This document shows, in pieces, positions 23,968 through 32,600 of a stretch of DNA of 64,000 nt. A program made the translations under genes and the position numbers. The stretch comes from Planomicrobium sp. YIM 101495. Lineage in GTDB: Bacteria > Bacillota > Bacilli > Bacillales_A > Planococcaceae. Location: assembly GCF_009707665.1 (NCBI RefSeq), contig NZ_WLZW01000002.1, positions 124,001-188,000 on the forward strand, read 5' to 3'. Position 1 is the first letter of the stretch. Each line of letters starts with the position of its first letter. The notes under the pieces were generated by a model. It was not told the DNA's origin and searched no databases. It saw only the letters and a program-made list of their open reading frames with translations.

Positions 23968-25824
23968 TTGAAGCTAACACCAAAGTTATGGAAGGTATTG
24001 CTGGTTGTTGCGGGGATTTTATATTTTGCATTTGCGGCGGTTGCTGCCCAGGCGTTCTTGGGTGAAGGATTTGAACAGGCGAACCAATGGAAGAAAGACC
24101 GGCCGTCTGCTTATTATTTGAATGTACTCATCCTCATTGCGGTATTTTTTATTTTTCTCGGTCTGTTCAACCGCTTTGTCATCAGTTTTCTGGCAACGCA
24201 TGTCGTGGCAGGCGGGCTTGTGGTCATCAGCTTTTATAAATTCGGGTTTCTCGGGGAAAACTTGTATCCATGGGATTTGCTGCTGTACAGCAACGTCTTC
24301 AACTTGTTGCCGAATTTGTTGCAGGAAGTGAATGCCGGCGCGCTGCTTCTCGGTCTGGCGGTTGTTGTGGCAGGCGTATCTGGATTAATCGCCTACTGGT
24401 GGATGAAACGCCCGAAGCCGCTGTTCCGCCTGAAATGGTGGGCGCGCGTGCCGTTGCTCCTGCTCGCGGCTGTATTCTTATGCTTGTTCGTCTTTTACCG
24501 ATCGATTCCGGGAGTCGAAGCGGGATTGAAAGACCGTGCGGAAGTCACGAACATTACATGGGATCAAAATAAAAACTATGCAGAAAACGGTTTTTTCCTG
24601 ACGTTCCTTTTGAATATGCAAAGCGCGATCATTTGGGCGCCGTCCGGCTATAACGAGCGGGCGATCGAGGAAATCATGGCACGGCTGGAAGCGGAGCAAT
24701 CGCCATCGGACGCGGAAGCTCCAGCTCAACAGCCGAACATCATCTTCATCATGAGCGAATCGTTCTGGGATCCGACTTTGCTTGAAGGCGCACGATTCGA
24801 ACCGGACCCGATGCCGTTTGTCCGTGAACATCAGAACGGTGCGTTGTTGTCCCCGACATTCGGCGGCGGGACGAGCAATGTGGAATTCGAGCTGTTGACG
24901 GGCTTCACCAATATGTTCTTGCCGACCGGCTCGGTGCCTTACCAGCAGTACATCAAGTCGGAAATTCCGGCCCTGCCGAATTACTTAGCGGATAAAGGCT
25001 ATAAGCCGCTTGCAATCCACCCTTATCCGAAGTGGTTCTGGAACCGCGAGGAAGTGTATGAGCACATGGGCTTTGAAGAATTCATCGACATCGATGGCTT
25101 TGAAGACCCGCTCTACAAAGGGCCATTCGTCTCGGACGCGCAAGTGACGGAGACCATCATCGAACAGATCGAAGCGGCGGATGAGCCAGTCTTCATACAT
25201 GCCGTGACGATGCAGAACCATACGAGCTATAACGAAGATAAATACGAAGAATTCACCGTGGAAACAGAGGTGCCTGAAGGAGTGGATCCGGTACTGAACC
25301 TTCTGCTGCGTTCCTTCACACAAGGGGTACAGGATGCGGACGCCGCGTTTGCGGAGCTGGCCGCATATGCGGAAGCATCGGACGAGCCGACCTTGATCGT
25401 CTTTTTCGGCGATCATCTTCCTGCCATCGGTCCGGACTATAAACTGTTCAAGCAGACGGATTTCGTGCCAAGAGGGGTCGGCGAATCTGCTTGGGAACTG
25501 GATGATTTCCGGAAGATGCGGAGCACGCCGCTCGCCATCTGGAATAATTACGGAGCGGACGTGCCAGAGCTCGGGACGGTTAGTCCGAATACACTTGCTT
25601 CGGTCGCCCTCGACTTAGCGGGCGTCGACAAGCCGTTGTTTTACAAGGCAGTCGACCTCTTCCGTGACGTGATGCCCGGCTATACGGTCGATGTCAAAGT
25701 CGATGCGGACGACGAGTTGTACCGTATCACACCAGACGAAGTGGAAGCGTTGAAGCAGGATTACGAATTGTTGCAGTATGACCGATTATTCGGGGAGCAA
25801 TACAGTTCAGAATTGAAAAAATGA
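23968..25824 (+). CDS. LTA synthase family phosphoglycerol transferase
   Basis: A 618-residue membrane enzyme of the LtaS/MdoB sulfatase-fold family. Four or five N-terminal helices (to about residue 185) precede an extracellular catalytic domain. This has the metal site NIIFIMSESFWDP, the nucleophilic Thr in TFGGGTSNVEFELLTG, and FFGDHLPAIGPDYK. It would transfer glycerol phosphate from phosphatidylglycerol during teichoic-acid or glycolipid decoration; synthase versus primase versus another acceptor is not distinguishable. The start is TTG at 23968 behind AAAGAGGGG. It is monocistronic. Confidence 0.9.
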   Translation: MKLTPKLWKVLLVVAGILYFAFAAVAAQAFLGEGFEQANQWKKDRPSAYYLNVLILIAVFFIFLGLFNRFVISFLATHVVAGGLVVISFYKFGFLGENLYPWDLLLYSNVFNLLPNLLQEVNAGALLLGLAVVVAGVSGLIAYWWMKRPKPLFRLKWWARVPLLLLAAVFLCLFVFYRSIPGVEAGLKDRAEVTNITWDQNKNYAENGFFLTFLLNMQSAIIWAPSGYNERAIEEIMARLEAEQSPSDAEAPAQQPNIIFIMSESFWDPTLLEGARFEPDPMPFVREHQNGALLSPTFGGGTSNVEFELLTGFTNMFLPTGSVPYQQYIKSEIPALPNYLADKGYKPLAIHPYPKWFWNREEVYEHMGFEEFIDIDGFEDPLYKGPFVSDAQVTETIIEQIEAADEPVFIHAVTMQNHTSYNEDKYEEFTVETEVPEGVDPVLNLLLRSFTQGVQDADAAFAELAAYAEASDEPTLIVFFGDHLPAIGPDYKLFKQTDFVPRGVGESAWELDDFRKMRSTPLAIWNNYGADVPELGTVSPNTLASVALDLAGVDKPLFYKAVDLFRDVMPGYTVDVKVDADDELYRITPDEVEALKQDYELLQYDRLFGEQYSSELKK

Positions 25825-25884
25825 ATGAGGATGCCGTCGTTTCTGTTAAAATAAGAGAGTAGAATTTTAACAACGAGAGGAAGT

Positions 25885-26505
25885 ATGGATATGTTCAAGA
25901 AAATGGCTGCAGATGCACTCGGGTTATCGGATGTCGGCAAAATCATCGATCCTCAGGATTACGACAAGACGGACGCAGACGATTATGTCATGCATGAAGA
26001 TGATGAGAAGATTTATTTCCTGATCAAAACGAAAGCGGATGAATATTGTTTCACGAACTTGGCTCTCATCCACGTCGACGGCGAAAGTGCGATGTCTTCC
26101 AAACGGACATTGAAGCGCTACCCGTATTCCCAGCATACGATTTCGGATGTCAGCCTGGAGACGGCAGGGAAGATCGATTTGGATGTCGAGATCGACTTCA
26201 AGCTCGGTCCGGTCGCATTCAGCATCGACGTCCAGAAAGACCAGATCGAGCGTTTGAAGGATTTGTATAAATCCTTGCTTCGCATCGCGGAAATCACGCA
26301 TGAAAATGCCATTGTTATGCACATGGCGAACGACAGCCTGGAAAAAGCGGTGTCGATTCTGCAAAACTCGAGAGTAGGAGATGTGAAGCTGGACGACCAA
26401 TACAACAAGCTGACTGATTTTGGCTTCACATGGATGACATCCGTCCGAAACCAGTACCACGTGAAGGATTTCGGGGATGTTTTTGAAAAGTATATTAACA
26501 ATTGA
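25885..26505 (+). CDS. PH domain protein, YvbH-like
   Basis: A 206-residue cytosolic protein. A bacterial pleckstrin-homology domain (bPH_1 type, about 30-125) is marked by KIYFLIKTKADEYCFTNLAL and SSKRTLKRYPYSQHTIS. A C-terminal helical region (from about 130, RLKDLYKSLLRIAEI) corresponds to the YvbH oligomerisation tail. Homologues are common in Bacillus, with no assigned reaction. The start ATG at 25885 follows GAGAGGAAGT; a second in-frame ATG lies at 25891. A terminator-like stem follows the stop. Confidence 0.82.
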   Translation: MDMFKKMAADALGLSDVGKIIDPQDYDKTDADDYVMHEDDEKIYFLIKTKADEYCFTNLALIHVDGESAMSSKRTLKRYPYSQHTISDVSLETAGKIDLDVEIDFKLGPVAFSIDVQKDQIERLKDLYKSLLRIAEITHENAIVMHMANDSLEKAVSILQNSRVGDVKLDDQYNKLTDFGFTWMTSVRNQYHVKDFGDVFEKYINN

Positions 26506-26517
26506 CAAAAATGAGGC

Positions 26518-26545
26518 TTTCCTTCGCGGGGAAGCTTTATTTTTT
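26518..26545 (+). terminator. Terminator after the YvbH-like gene
   Basis: AGGCTTTCC pairs (with G-U pairs) with GGGAAGCTT around a TTCGCG loop, then TATTTTTTG. Confidence 0.6.
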
Positions 26546-26591
26546 GTATACAAGATGCCAGCAAAAGGATTAGAATGGAGAAGACTTGTGG

Positions 26592-26611
26592 CGAGACAGG
26601 AAGCTGTCTCG
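26592..26611 (+). promoter_or_regulatory. Perfect leader hairpin before the proline dehydrogenase gene
   Basis: CGAGACAG, a GAAG loop and CTGTCTCG form a perfect 8-bp stem 40 bp before the ATG, with no T-run. It may protect the mRNA end or bind a regulator. Purpose unknown. Confidence 0.45.
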
Positions 26612-26650
26612 AAATGAGGAATTTGTTGAATCGTTTCAGGAGGGAATAAA

Positions 26651-27625
26651 ATGTTAAAAGATGTGTTTATCGGGTTGTCTCAAAATCAATTACTGACTGC
26701 TGCGGCCAAGAGATATGGTTTGCAATTGGGCGCCCAAAGCGTTGTGGCGGGCACAAACATTGAGGAGACGATTCAGACGATACGTGATCTGAACGCGCAA
26801 GGCATCAGCTGCACCATCGATAATCTCGGAGAGTTCGTAGCTGAGCGGGAAGAAGCGACAGCGGCGAAGAACAAGATTCTGGAAGCCATCGAGCGAATCC
26901 ATGAAAGCGGTGTCAATGCACACGTTTCATTAAAGCCGACACAGCTCGGGCTGGATATCGACTACGATTTTTGTTATGACAACTTATACGAAATCACGGA
27001 AACAGCAAGTAAATATAAAATGCATATCAATATCGATATGGAGGACTATGCACACGTGCAGCCCTCGTATGATCTGCTCGAAACGTTGACGAAAGAGTTT
27101 TCGAACATCGGCACAGTGATCCAGTCGTACTTCTACCGTGCAGCGGAAGACGTGGAAACACATCGCGACCTGCGCTTACGGATCGTCAAAGGTGCTTACA
27201 AAGAGCCAGTTGACGTCGCGTTCCAAACACGGCAAGAAATCGATGAGAATTTCATCGCGCTGGCGCAGGATCATTTGCTGAACGGCAAGTTCACGTCCAT
27301 TGCGACGCATGATCACCACATCATCGAGCAACTAATCGACTTCATCGAAGCGAACAATGTTTCACACGACCGCTTCGAATTCCAGATGCTTTACGGCTTC
27401 CGCAAAGAACTGCAGCGGGAACTTGTGAAGCGGGGCTACAAAGTATGTGTGTACGTGCCATTCGGCGATGACTGGTATGCGTATTTCATGCGCCGCCTCG
27501 CTGAGCGTCCACAAAACTTGAACTTGGTCGTCAAACAAGTTTTCACGAAGAAGACAAATACGATCATCGGGCTCGTTGCGGGTGCTTATGCGCTCGGCCG
27601 ACTGACTGCAAAAAAACGCAAATAA
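26651..27625 (+). CDS. Proline dehydrogenase (monofunctional, FAD)
   Basis: A 324-residue beta-alpha barrel enzyme oxidising L-proline to pyrroline-5-carboxylate and passing electrons to the membrane. Family marks are VSLKPTQLGLDIDYD (Lys on the flavin), the INIDMEDYAH strand, IVKGAYKEP, SIATHDHHII, and the substrate-carboxylate arginines in YFMRRLAERPQN. Length and order fit Bacillus PutB/FadM (about 303-324). AGGAGGGAATAAA precedes the ATG at 26651. No P5C dehydrogenase is adjacent. A C-terminal hydrophobic segment (TIIGLVAGAYALG) may aid membrane contact. Confidence 0.93.
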   Translation: MLKDVFIGLSQNQLLTAAAKRYGLQLGAQSVVAGTNIEETIQTIRDLNAQGISCTIDNLGEFVAEREEATAAKNKILEAIERIHESGVNAHVSLKPTQLGLDIDYDFCYDNLYEITETASKYKMHINIDMEDYAHVQPSYDLLETLTKEFSNIGTVIQSYFYRAAEDVETHRDLRLRIVKGAYKEPVDVAFQTRQEIDENFIALAQDHLLNGKFTSIATHDHHIIEQLIDFIEANNVSHDRFEFQMLYGFRKELQRELVKRGYKVCVYVPFGDDWYAYFMRRLAERPQNLNLVVKQVFTKKTNTIIGLVAGAYALGRLTAKKRK

Positions 27626-27631
27626 TAATGG

Positions 27632-27680
27632 GAAAGCCGCCTCTGCTGCGTCGTTATGACGACGCGCGAGGCGGCTTTTT
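27632..27680 (+). terminator. Terminator after the proline dehydrogenase gene
   Basis: AAAGCCGCCTC pairs with GAGGCGGCTTTTT, and the loop contains a second stem (GCGTCGT with ACGACGC). Confidence 0.92.
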
Positions 27681-27705
27681 GCGTTAATTGTTGTTTGTAG
27701 GATTT

Positions 27706-27804
27706 TAACTTGGATTGCTCGGCCGATAACTGGCGTTGCTTCTCATTCAACTTGGATTCATCCGGATTTACCTGTTGCTAGTCAGTTAACCGGTGTTCGT
27801 CCAA
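27706..27804 (+). repeat. 20-21-bp degenerate tandem repeat array, locus 1
   Basis: Units start at 27706, 27727, 27748, 27769 and 27787 (steps 21, 21, 21, 18). Each begins TAAC or a variant, then TTGG, TGGC or CGGT, then ATT or GTT (for example TAACTTGGATTGCTC and TAACCGGTGTTCGTCCAA). The inverted orientation of the same family lies at 52095-52195. It sits after a terminator and runs up to the end of the MFS gene. Non-coding. Confidence 0.7.
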
Positions 27805-27808
27805 TCCA

Positions 27809-29089
27809 TCACTCTTCCGCGAGCTTGCGCTTGCCAAAAATGAAGTAGTAATAAACGGAGGAGATGATGTAAAGCCCGGCCGTGATGCTGAACGCATAGG
27901 CATAGCCCCAGTAGGAGCCGAATGTGATGACCAGTCCGGCAGCGATCGGGCCCATGGCTGCCCAACCGACATTGAAGACCATCTGATTGACGGAGTTCGC
28001 GAGCCCTTTGTATTTATCGTGCACGACTTCCATGGCGATTGCGCTTTGGATCGGGTTGCCTGCGTTCATCAGTGCCTGCCGCAGCAGGAAGCCGAGGGAC
28101 GCGAGCAACAGCGACGTCGTATAAGCGGTCAGGATCAGGAACGGAATCGACAGCACTTGGAACAAGATCAAGGCTTTCACTTTGCCGACGCGTCTGACGA
28201 GAATCGGACCGATCAGCATGGCGACAGCGGTCATGGCCGATCCAAGTGAAAGGACCAGTCCGATATATGTATTCGTCGCATCGAAACGGTTCGCGAAGTA
28301 CAAGTTCAAGTACGGAACGACGAGACCGGAGCCAAAACCGATCAACAGACTGGCGAATGAGAAGTGAAAAATGACGATCAAGTTTTTGCTCAGTCTACTA
28401 TCTGGAGCGGCATCCTTCTTGTCCGAAGTCGCATCTTCCGTGCTAGTTCTTTCTTCCTGTCTTTGCTTATGGTCGCGTAATCGGAAGAGCGGCAGGAGTC
28501 CGAGCGTAAAAAGTGCAGCACCGATGACGAGTGACCAACGGATGGCTTCCACGGGAGAGAGGCCGCCGAAGAGCTGGAACAAATCCGAGATGATGCCGCC
28601 AAGCAGGCTTCCGACGACGTTGGCGACCGTCATGAGCGCGAAGTAAATGCTGAATAGGTGGACACGCTCCGAAGGCTTCGAGTTCTCGGCAAGCAGTGGG
28701 ACGCCTGATACTTGGACGAATGCCATGAACAGCCCGGTAAAGAAAGCCGCGGTGATGAGCGGCGACTCCATGACGGCGAAACTTCTATAGAACAGGGTAG
28801 AGGCCGTGAGCAAAGCACCGACGATGATCATCCACTTCCGGCCAATTTTATCGCTCAAGAAACCTGCAGGAATCAGCATGATCGCCGAGGCGAGCGCCGT
28901 CATGGAGATGACGCGGCCGTTGACGGTCTCCGGCATCCCCAGTTCTTTAATATATAAATTGTACATTACCATGAAAACTCCCATCCCGATCTGGATCAAG
29001 GTGTTGGCGACGATGAAGAGCTTGATATTTCTATTGAACGAAAGAATTTTCGATTTCCAATCTGAAAACCATAAAACAAAACGCTGCAT
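27809..29089 (-). CDS. Major facilitator superfamily transporter
   Basis: A 426-residue, 12-helix MFS carrier. The signature loop between helices 2 and 3 is GFLSDKIGRKWMIIVG, and a long charged central loop (DHKQRQEERTSTEDATSDKK) splits the halves. The second signature resembles IGPILVRRVGKVK. The profile is that of a drug or metabolite exporter; the substrate is unknown. The start ATG at 29089 follows GGAGCAACTCAAT. A well-formed sigma-A promoter lies about 75 bp upstream. Confidence 0.88.
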   Translation of the reverse strand: MQRFVLWFSDWKSKILSFNRNIKLFIVANTLIQIGMGVFMVMYNLYIKELGMPETVNGRVISMTALASAIMLIPAGFLSDKIGRKWMIIVGALLTASTLFYRSFAVMESPLITAAFFTGLFMAFVQVSGVPLLAENSKPSERVHLFSIYFALMTVANVVGSLLGGIISDLFQLFGGLSPVEAIRWSLVIGAALFTLGLLPLFRLRDHKQRQEERTSTEDATSDKKDAAPDSRLSKNLIVIFHFSFASLLIGFGSGLVVPYLNLYFANRFDATNTYIGLVLSLGSAMTAVAMLIGPILVRRVGKVKALILFQVLSIPFLILTAYTTSLLLASLGFLLRQALMNAGNPIQSAIAMEVVHDKYKGLANSVNQMVFNVGWAAMGPIAAGLVITFGSYWGYAYAFSITAGLYIISSVYYYFIFGKRKLAEE

Positions 29090-29657
29090 ATTGAGTTGCT
29101 CCTTATCAGATGGGTTCAGGGAAATGATTTCCTCATAATTCAGCGATTATTTCGCCTCTCTAAATATAAAGTTTTCAGCAAAAGAAATCAATCTAAAACA
29201 ATCGAATCTTTTTAAAGTTTTCGTAATATTGGTGGAGGAAGTCAAAAAAATACAACTCAAAAGAAATCTGGATGCAAAGATTTTGTTGTGTTGTAAACCA
29301 AATGAATTAAATTCGAAATAATTTAAATATTCAATACCATCTAAGGTCTATTCACCTATTCCCCGTTTGTTGAGTGATACCAATGCTTTGTGAAAGATTA
29401 TTAAAATATGTTGGGACTATCGATACAAGAAGTGGAATTAGGATTAATTGTTTAATTGAAATAAAACAGTAAAAAATTTCTTTTTTTATTGTTATAGTGA
29501 TTACACAACCGAGAGTTTTCACAGCACCTAGAGCCGGCATCCAATTCGATTAATTGCAGAGGGGGAGGTGTTTTTTTGCGGCCTTTTTTTTACATAGAAG
29601 AGGGCGGGATTGAGAAGGTCTAGTGTTTGCTTCACAAAAATGGAGGGAGGAACAAAC
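29090..29657. other. AT-rich divergent intergenic region
   Basis: About 570 bp between the MFS gene and the subtilase. The first 110 bp hold the MFS promoter. The remainder is AT-rich, with a possible plus-strand -10 (TATAGT near 29502) for the subtilase. I see no gene or repeat in it. Confidence 0.55.
29163..29191 (-). promoter_or_regulatory. Sigma-A promoter of the MFS gene
   Basis: On the minus strand TTGATT (29186-29191), a 17-bp spacer and TATATT (29163-29168). A 13-bp palindrome GGAAATGATTTCC lies between it and the gene at about 29120-29132. Confidence 0.65.
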
Positions 29658-32600
29658 TTGAAGAAGAGAAATGGTAAACCATTCAAAATGTTGAGTGCAG
29701 CAGCATCGCTCCTCATGGCGTTCTCGCTTGTGGCGCCAGGACTTGCGACAGCTGAAGTGCAAAAGAACATGCATCAGTCGGTAAATGGCACAGCGCTTAC
29801 TGCGAAAGAGAAACTGAGTGATCGCTTACTGACGAACTTCAAAGATGAAGAAAAAGTGACATTCCTGGTGAAATTCAAGGAAAAAGGCGAAACGGAAAAA
29901 GTCGCTGCCTCTGCTAAGAAAGCTGCTGAAAAGGCGGGATTGAGCGCACAACGAAGCAAGTTGGCACAACGTTCGGCTGTCGTCTCGGAACTGAAAGCGA
30001 CTTCACTCGAAGAGCAACAATCCGTCCTTGCTTTCCTCGAAGCGGAAGAAGCGAAAGGAAATGTTGAAGACATCGAGCCATATTACATCGTCAACGGAAT
30101 GGCCGTGACAGCGACGAAGGAAATCGCTGAAAAAATCGCAGGGTTTGCGGAAGTAGAAAAGGTTTTGGCGAACGAAACACGCCAGCTTTTCACAACGAAG
30201 ACACCTGATGCAGTATCACCGGAATCACAGGTTGCAAATGTTGAATGGAACGTCGAGCGTGTCAAAGCACCGGATGTGTGGGACATGGGCATCGACGGAT
30301 CGGGTACAGTCGTAGCGAGCATCGATACAGGTGTTCAGTGGGATCACCCGGCACTGAAAGAAAAATACCGCGGTTACAATGCGGCGACAGGAGAAGTCGA
30401 CCATGACTACAACTGGTTCGATGCAACTGCTGGTCAAACAACACCGTATGATGACCAAGGGCACGGAACGCACGTAACAGGAACAATGGTCGGCGCTGAG
30501 CCGGACGGTTCCAACCAGGTAGGTGTGGCACCTGGCGCGAAATGGATCGGCGTAAAAGCGTTTACGGCAGCAGGTGGTAGCGATGCAGATCTTCTGGCAG
30601 CAGCACAATGGATCCTTGCACCGACTGACGCGGACGGAAACACACGTGTGGATTTGGCTCCTGACGTTGTCAACAACTCATGGGGCGGTGGAGCAGGATT
30701 GGATGAGTGGTACCGCGATGTTGTCATCAACTGGCGCGCTGCTGAAATCTTCCCTGAATTCTCTGCAGGTAACACGACATTCACAAATCCGGGTGGCCCT
30801 GGATCAGTTGCAGCACCAGCGAACTATCCAGAGTCTTTCGCAACAGGAGCTACAGATATCAATAACGTGGTCGGAAGCTTCTCGCTAAGAGGGCCTTCAC
30901 CGTACGACGAGATCAAACCGGACATCTCGGCTCCGGGTGTCAATATCCGTTCTTCTGTTCCTGGTAGCGGCTACGAAGGCGGCTGGAATGGAACTTCCAT
31001 GGCTGGTCCGGCAGTAGCTGCGGTAGCGGCAATGCTGCGTCAAGTGAATGCGGATATTACAGTCGATGAAATGGAACGGGTCTTGTTGGAAACAGCTACT
31101 CCATTGACGGATGAAAACTATCCGGAAACACCAAACCATGGCTATGGTTATGGATTAGTTGATGCATATGAAGCAGTTTCTTCGATTCTTGATGGGATTG
31201 GAACACTTGAAGGACAAGTGGCGAAGCAAGGGGATGACACGGAAGCTCCTGCATTCGAACACGAAGCACCAGCAGAAACTTATGCTGGCATGGACCTTGA
31301 ACTATCGGTTTCAGTAACAGATGACATCAGCATCGCTTCTGTTACATTGAACTATTTGAACGCGGATGGTGAATTCGAAGCGATCGAAGCATCACGTAAA
31401 GCTGGTGACTTCAAATCAGGCGAATTTGCAGTTGCAGTGCCAGGAGATGCAATCACTGGTGAATCATTCGTGTACAACTGGACGATCACGGACTTCGGGA
31501 ATAACGAAGTCGTATCTGATGACTACACAGTTGAAGTGAAACCAGGCATCACAGTAGGTTACTCTGAAGACTTCGAAGCTGGCGCAGTCGGCTGGACGTC
31601 TACAGGAAGCGGCAACACATGGGAGCGCGGAGTTCCGACGACGGGCCCTGGTAATGCTGCTTCTGGAGAAAATGTTTTTGCGACGAACTTGACTGGAAAC
31701 TACGATTCAGGCTCGAACGCAACATTGATCTTGCCACCAGTTGACCTGCCTGAAGGCGATTCTTACTTGCAGTTCAACCACTGGTTTGACTTTGAAGAAT
31801 CATCGACTGGTCGTGCGTGGGATTACGGTCACGTCTATATCTCTACGGATGGAGTAGAGTGGACGGCACTTGAGATGTTCCAAGGAGCATCTGAAGGATG
31901 GCTTGAAGAAGAAGTGTCTCTATCGGAATACAGCGGACAACGTGTATACCTCGGTTTTAACCTTTACTCTGATGGCAGTGTTGTCAAAGAAGGTTGGTAT
32001 ATCGACGATGTAGCGTTGACGGATGCATCAGGTGAAGAAACGACAGCACCTGGAAAAGTAAAACCGGATCCGAAATTCAACAAAGGCAAGTTAAATGCGA
32101 TCAAGAACCCAGGTAAGAGCAAACCTGGAAACGAAGGCAGCATGAAAGACAAAGATCCAAATGCGATCAAAAATGCAGTAAAACCGCAACATCACCAGCC
32201 AGCAGGCATCGAATCGATCCAATTGCCTGCAGTTGAAGCACCAATCAATCCAACGATCTTGCCACTTGGTGCGCAAGTGAGTGTGCTGGAATCAGGACGT
32301 TCTGTCTACACGAACCCAGCAAATGGCTCGTACTCGTTCTCCCACCAGCCAGGTGAATTTACTGTAAAAGCGGAAGCTTACGGATTCCAGTCTGCTGAGC
32401 AGTCTGTGGTCATCGAAGCTGATGAAACGACATCTGCGAATTTTGTCCTTGATGAAATCGCGCAAAACACTGTCAGCGGTACAGTGACAGACGGTGAAAC
32501 AGGCGAAGCGATCGAAGGCGCAACTGTCCTGGTTGTGGAAGATGCGAACGTTTCTCCAGTAGTGACGGATGCAGATGGTGCTTACTCGATCACTGCATAC

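Noticed and set aside
29560..29600. G-rich stretch followed by T-runs as a terminator or leader before the subtilase
   Set aside because: No complementary arm can be found to form a stem; left as unexplained AT/G-rich leader.
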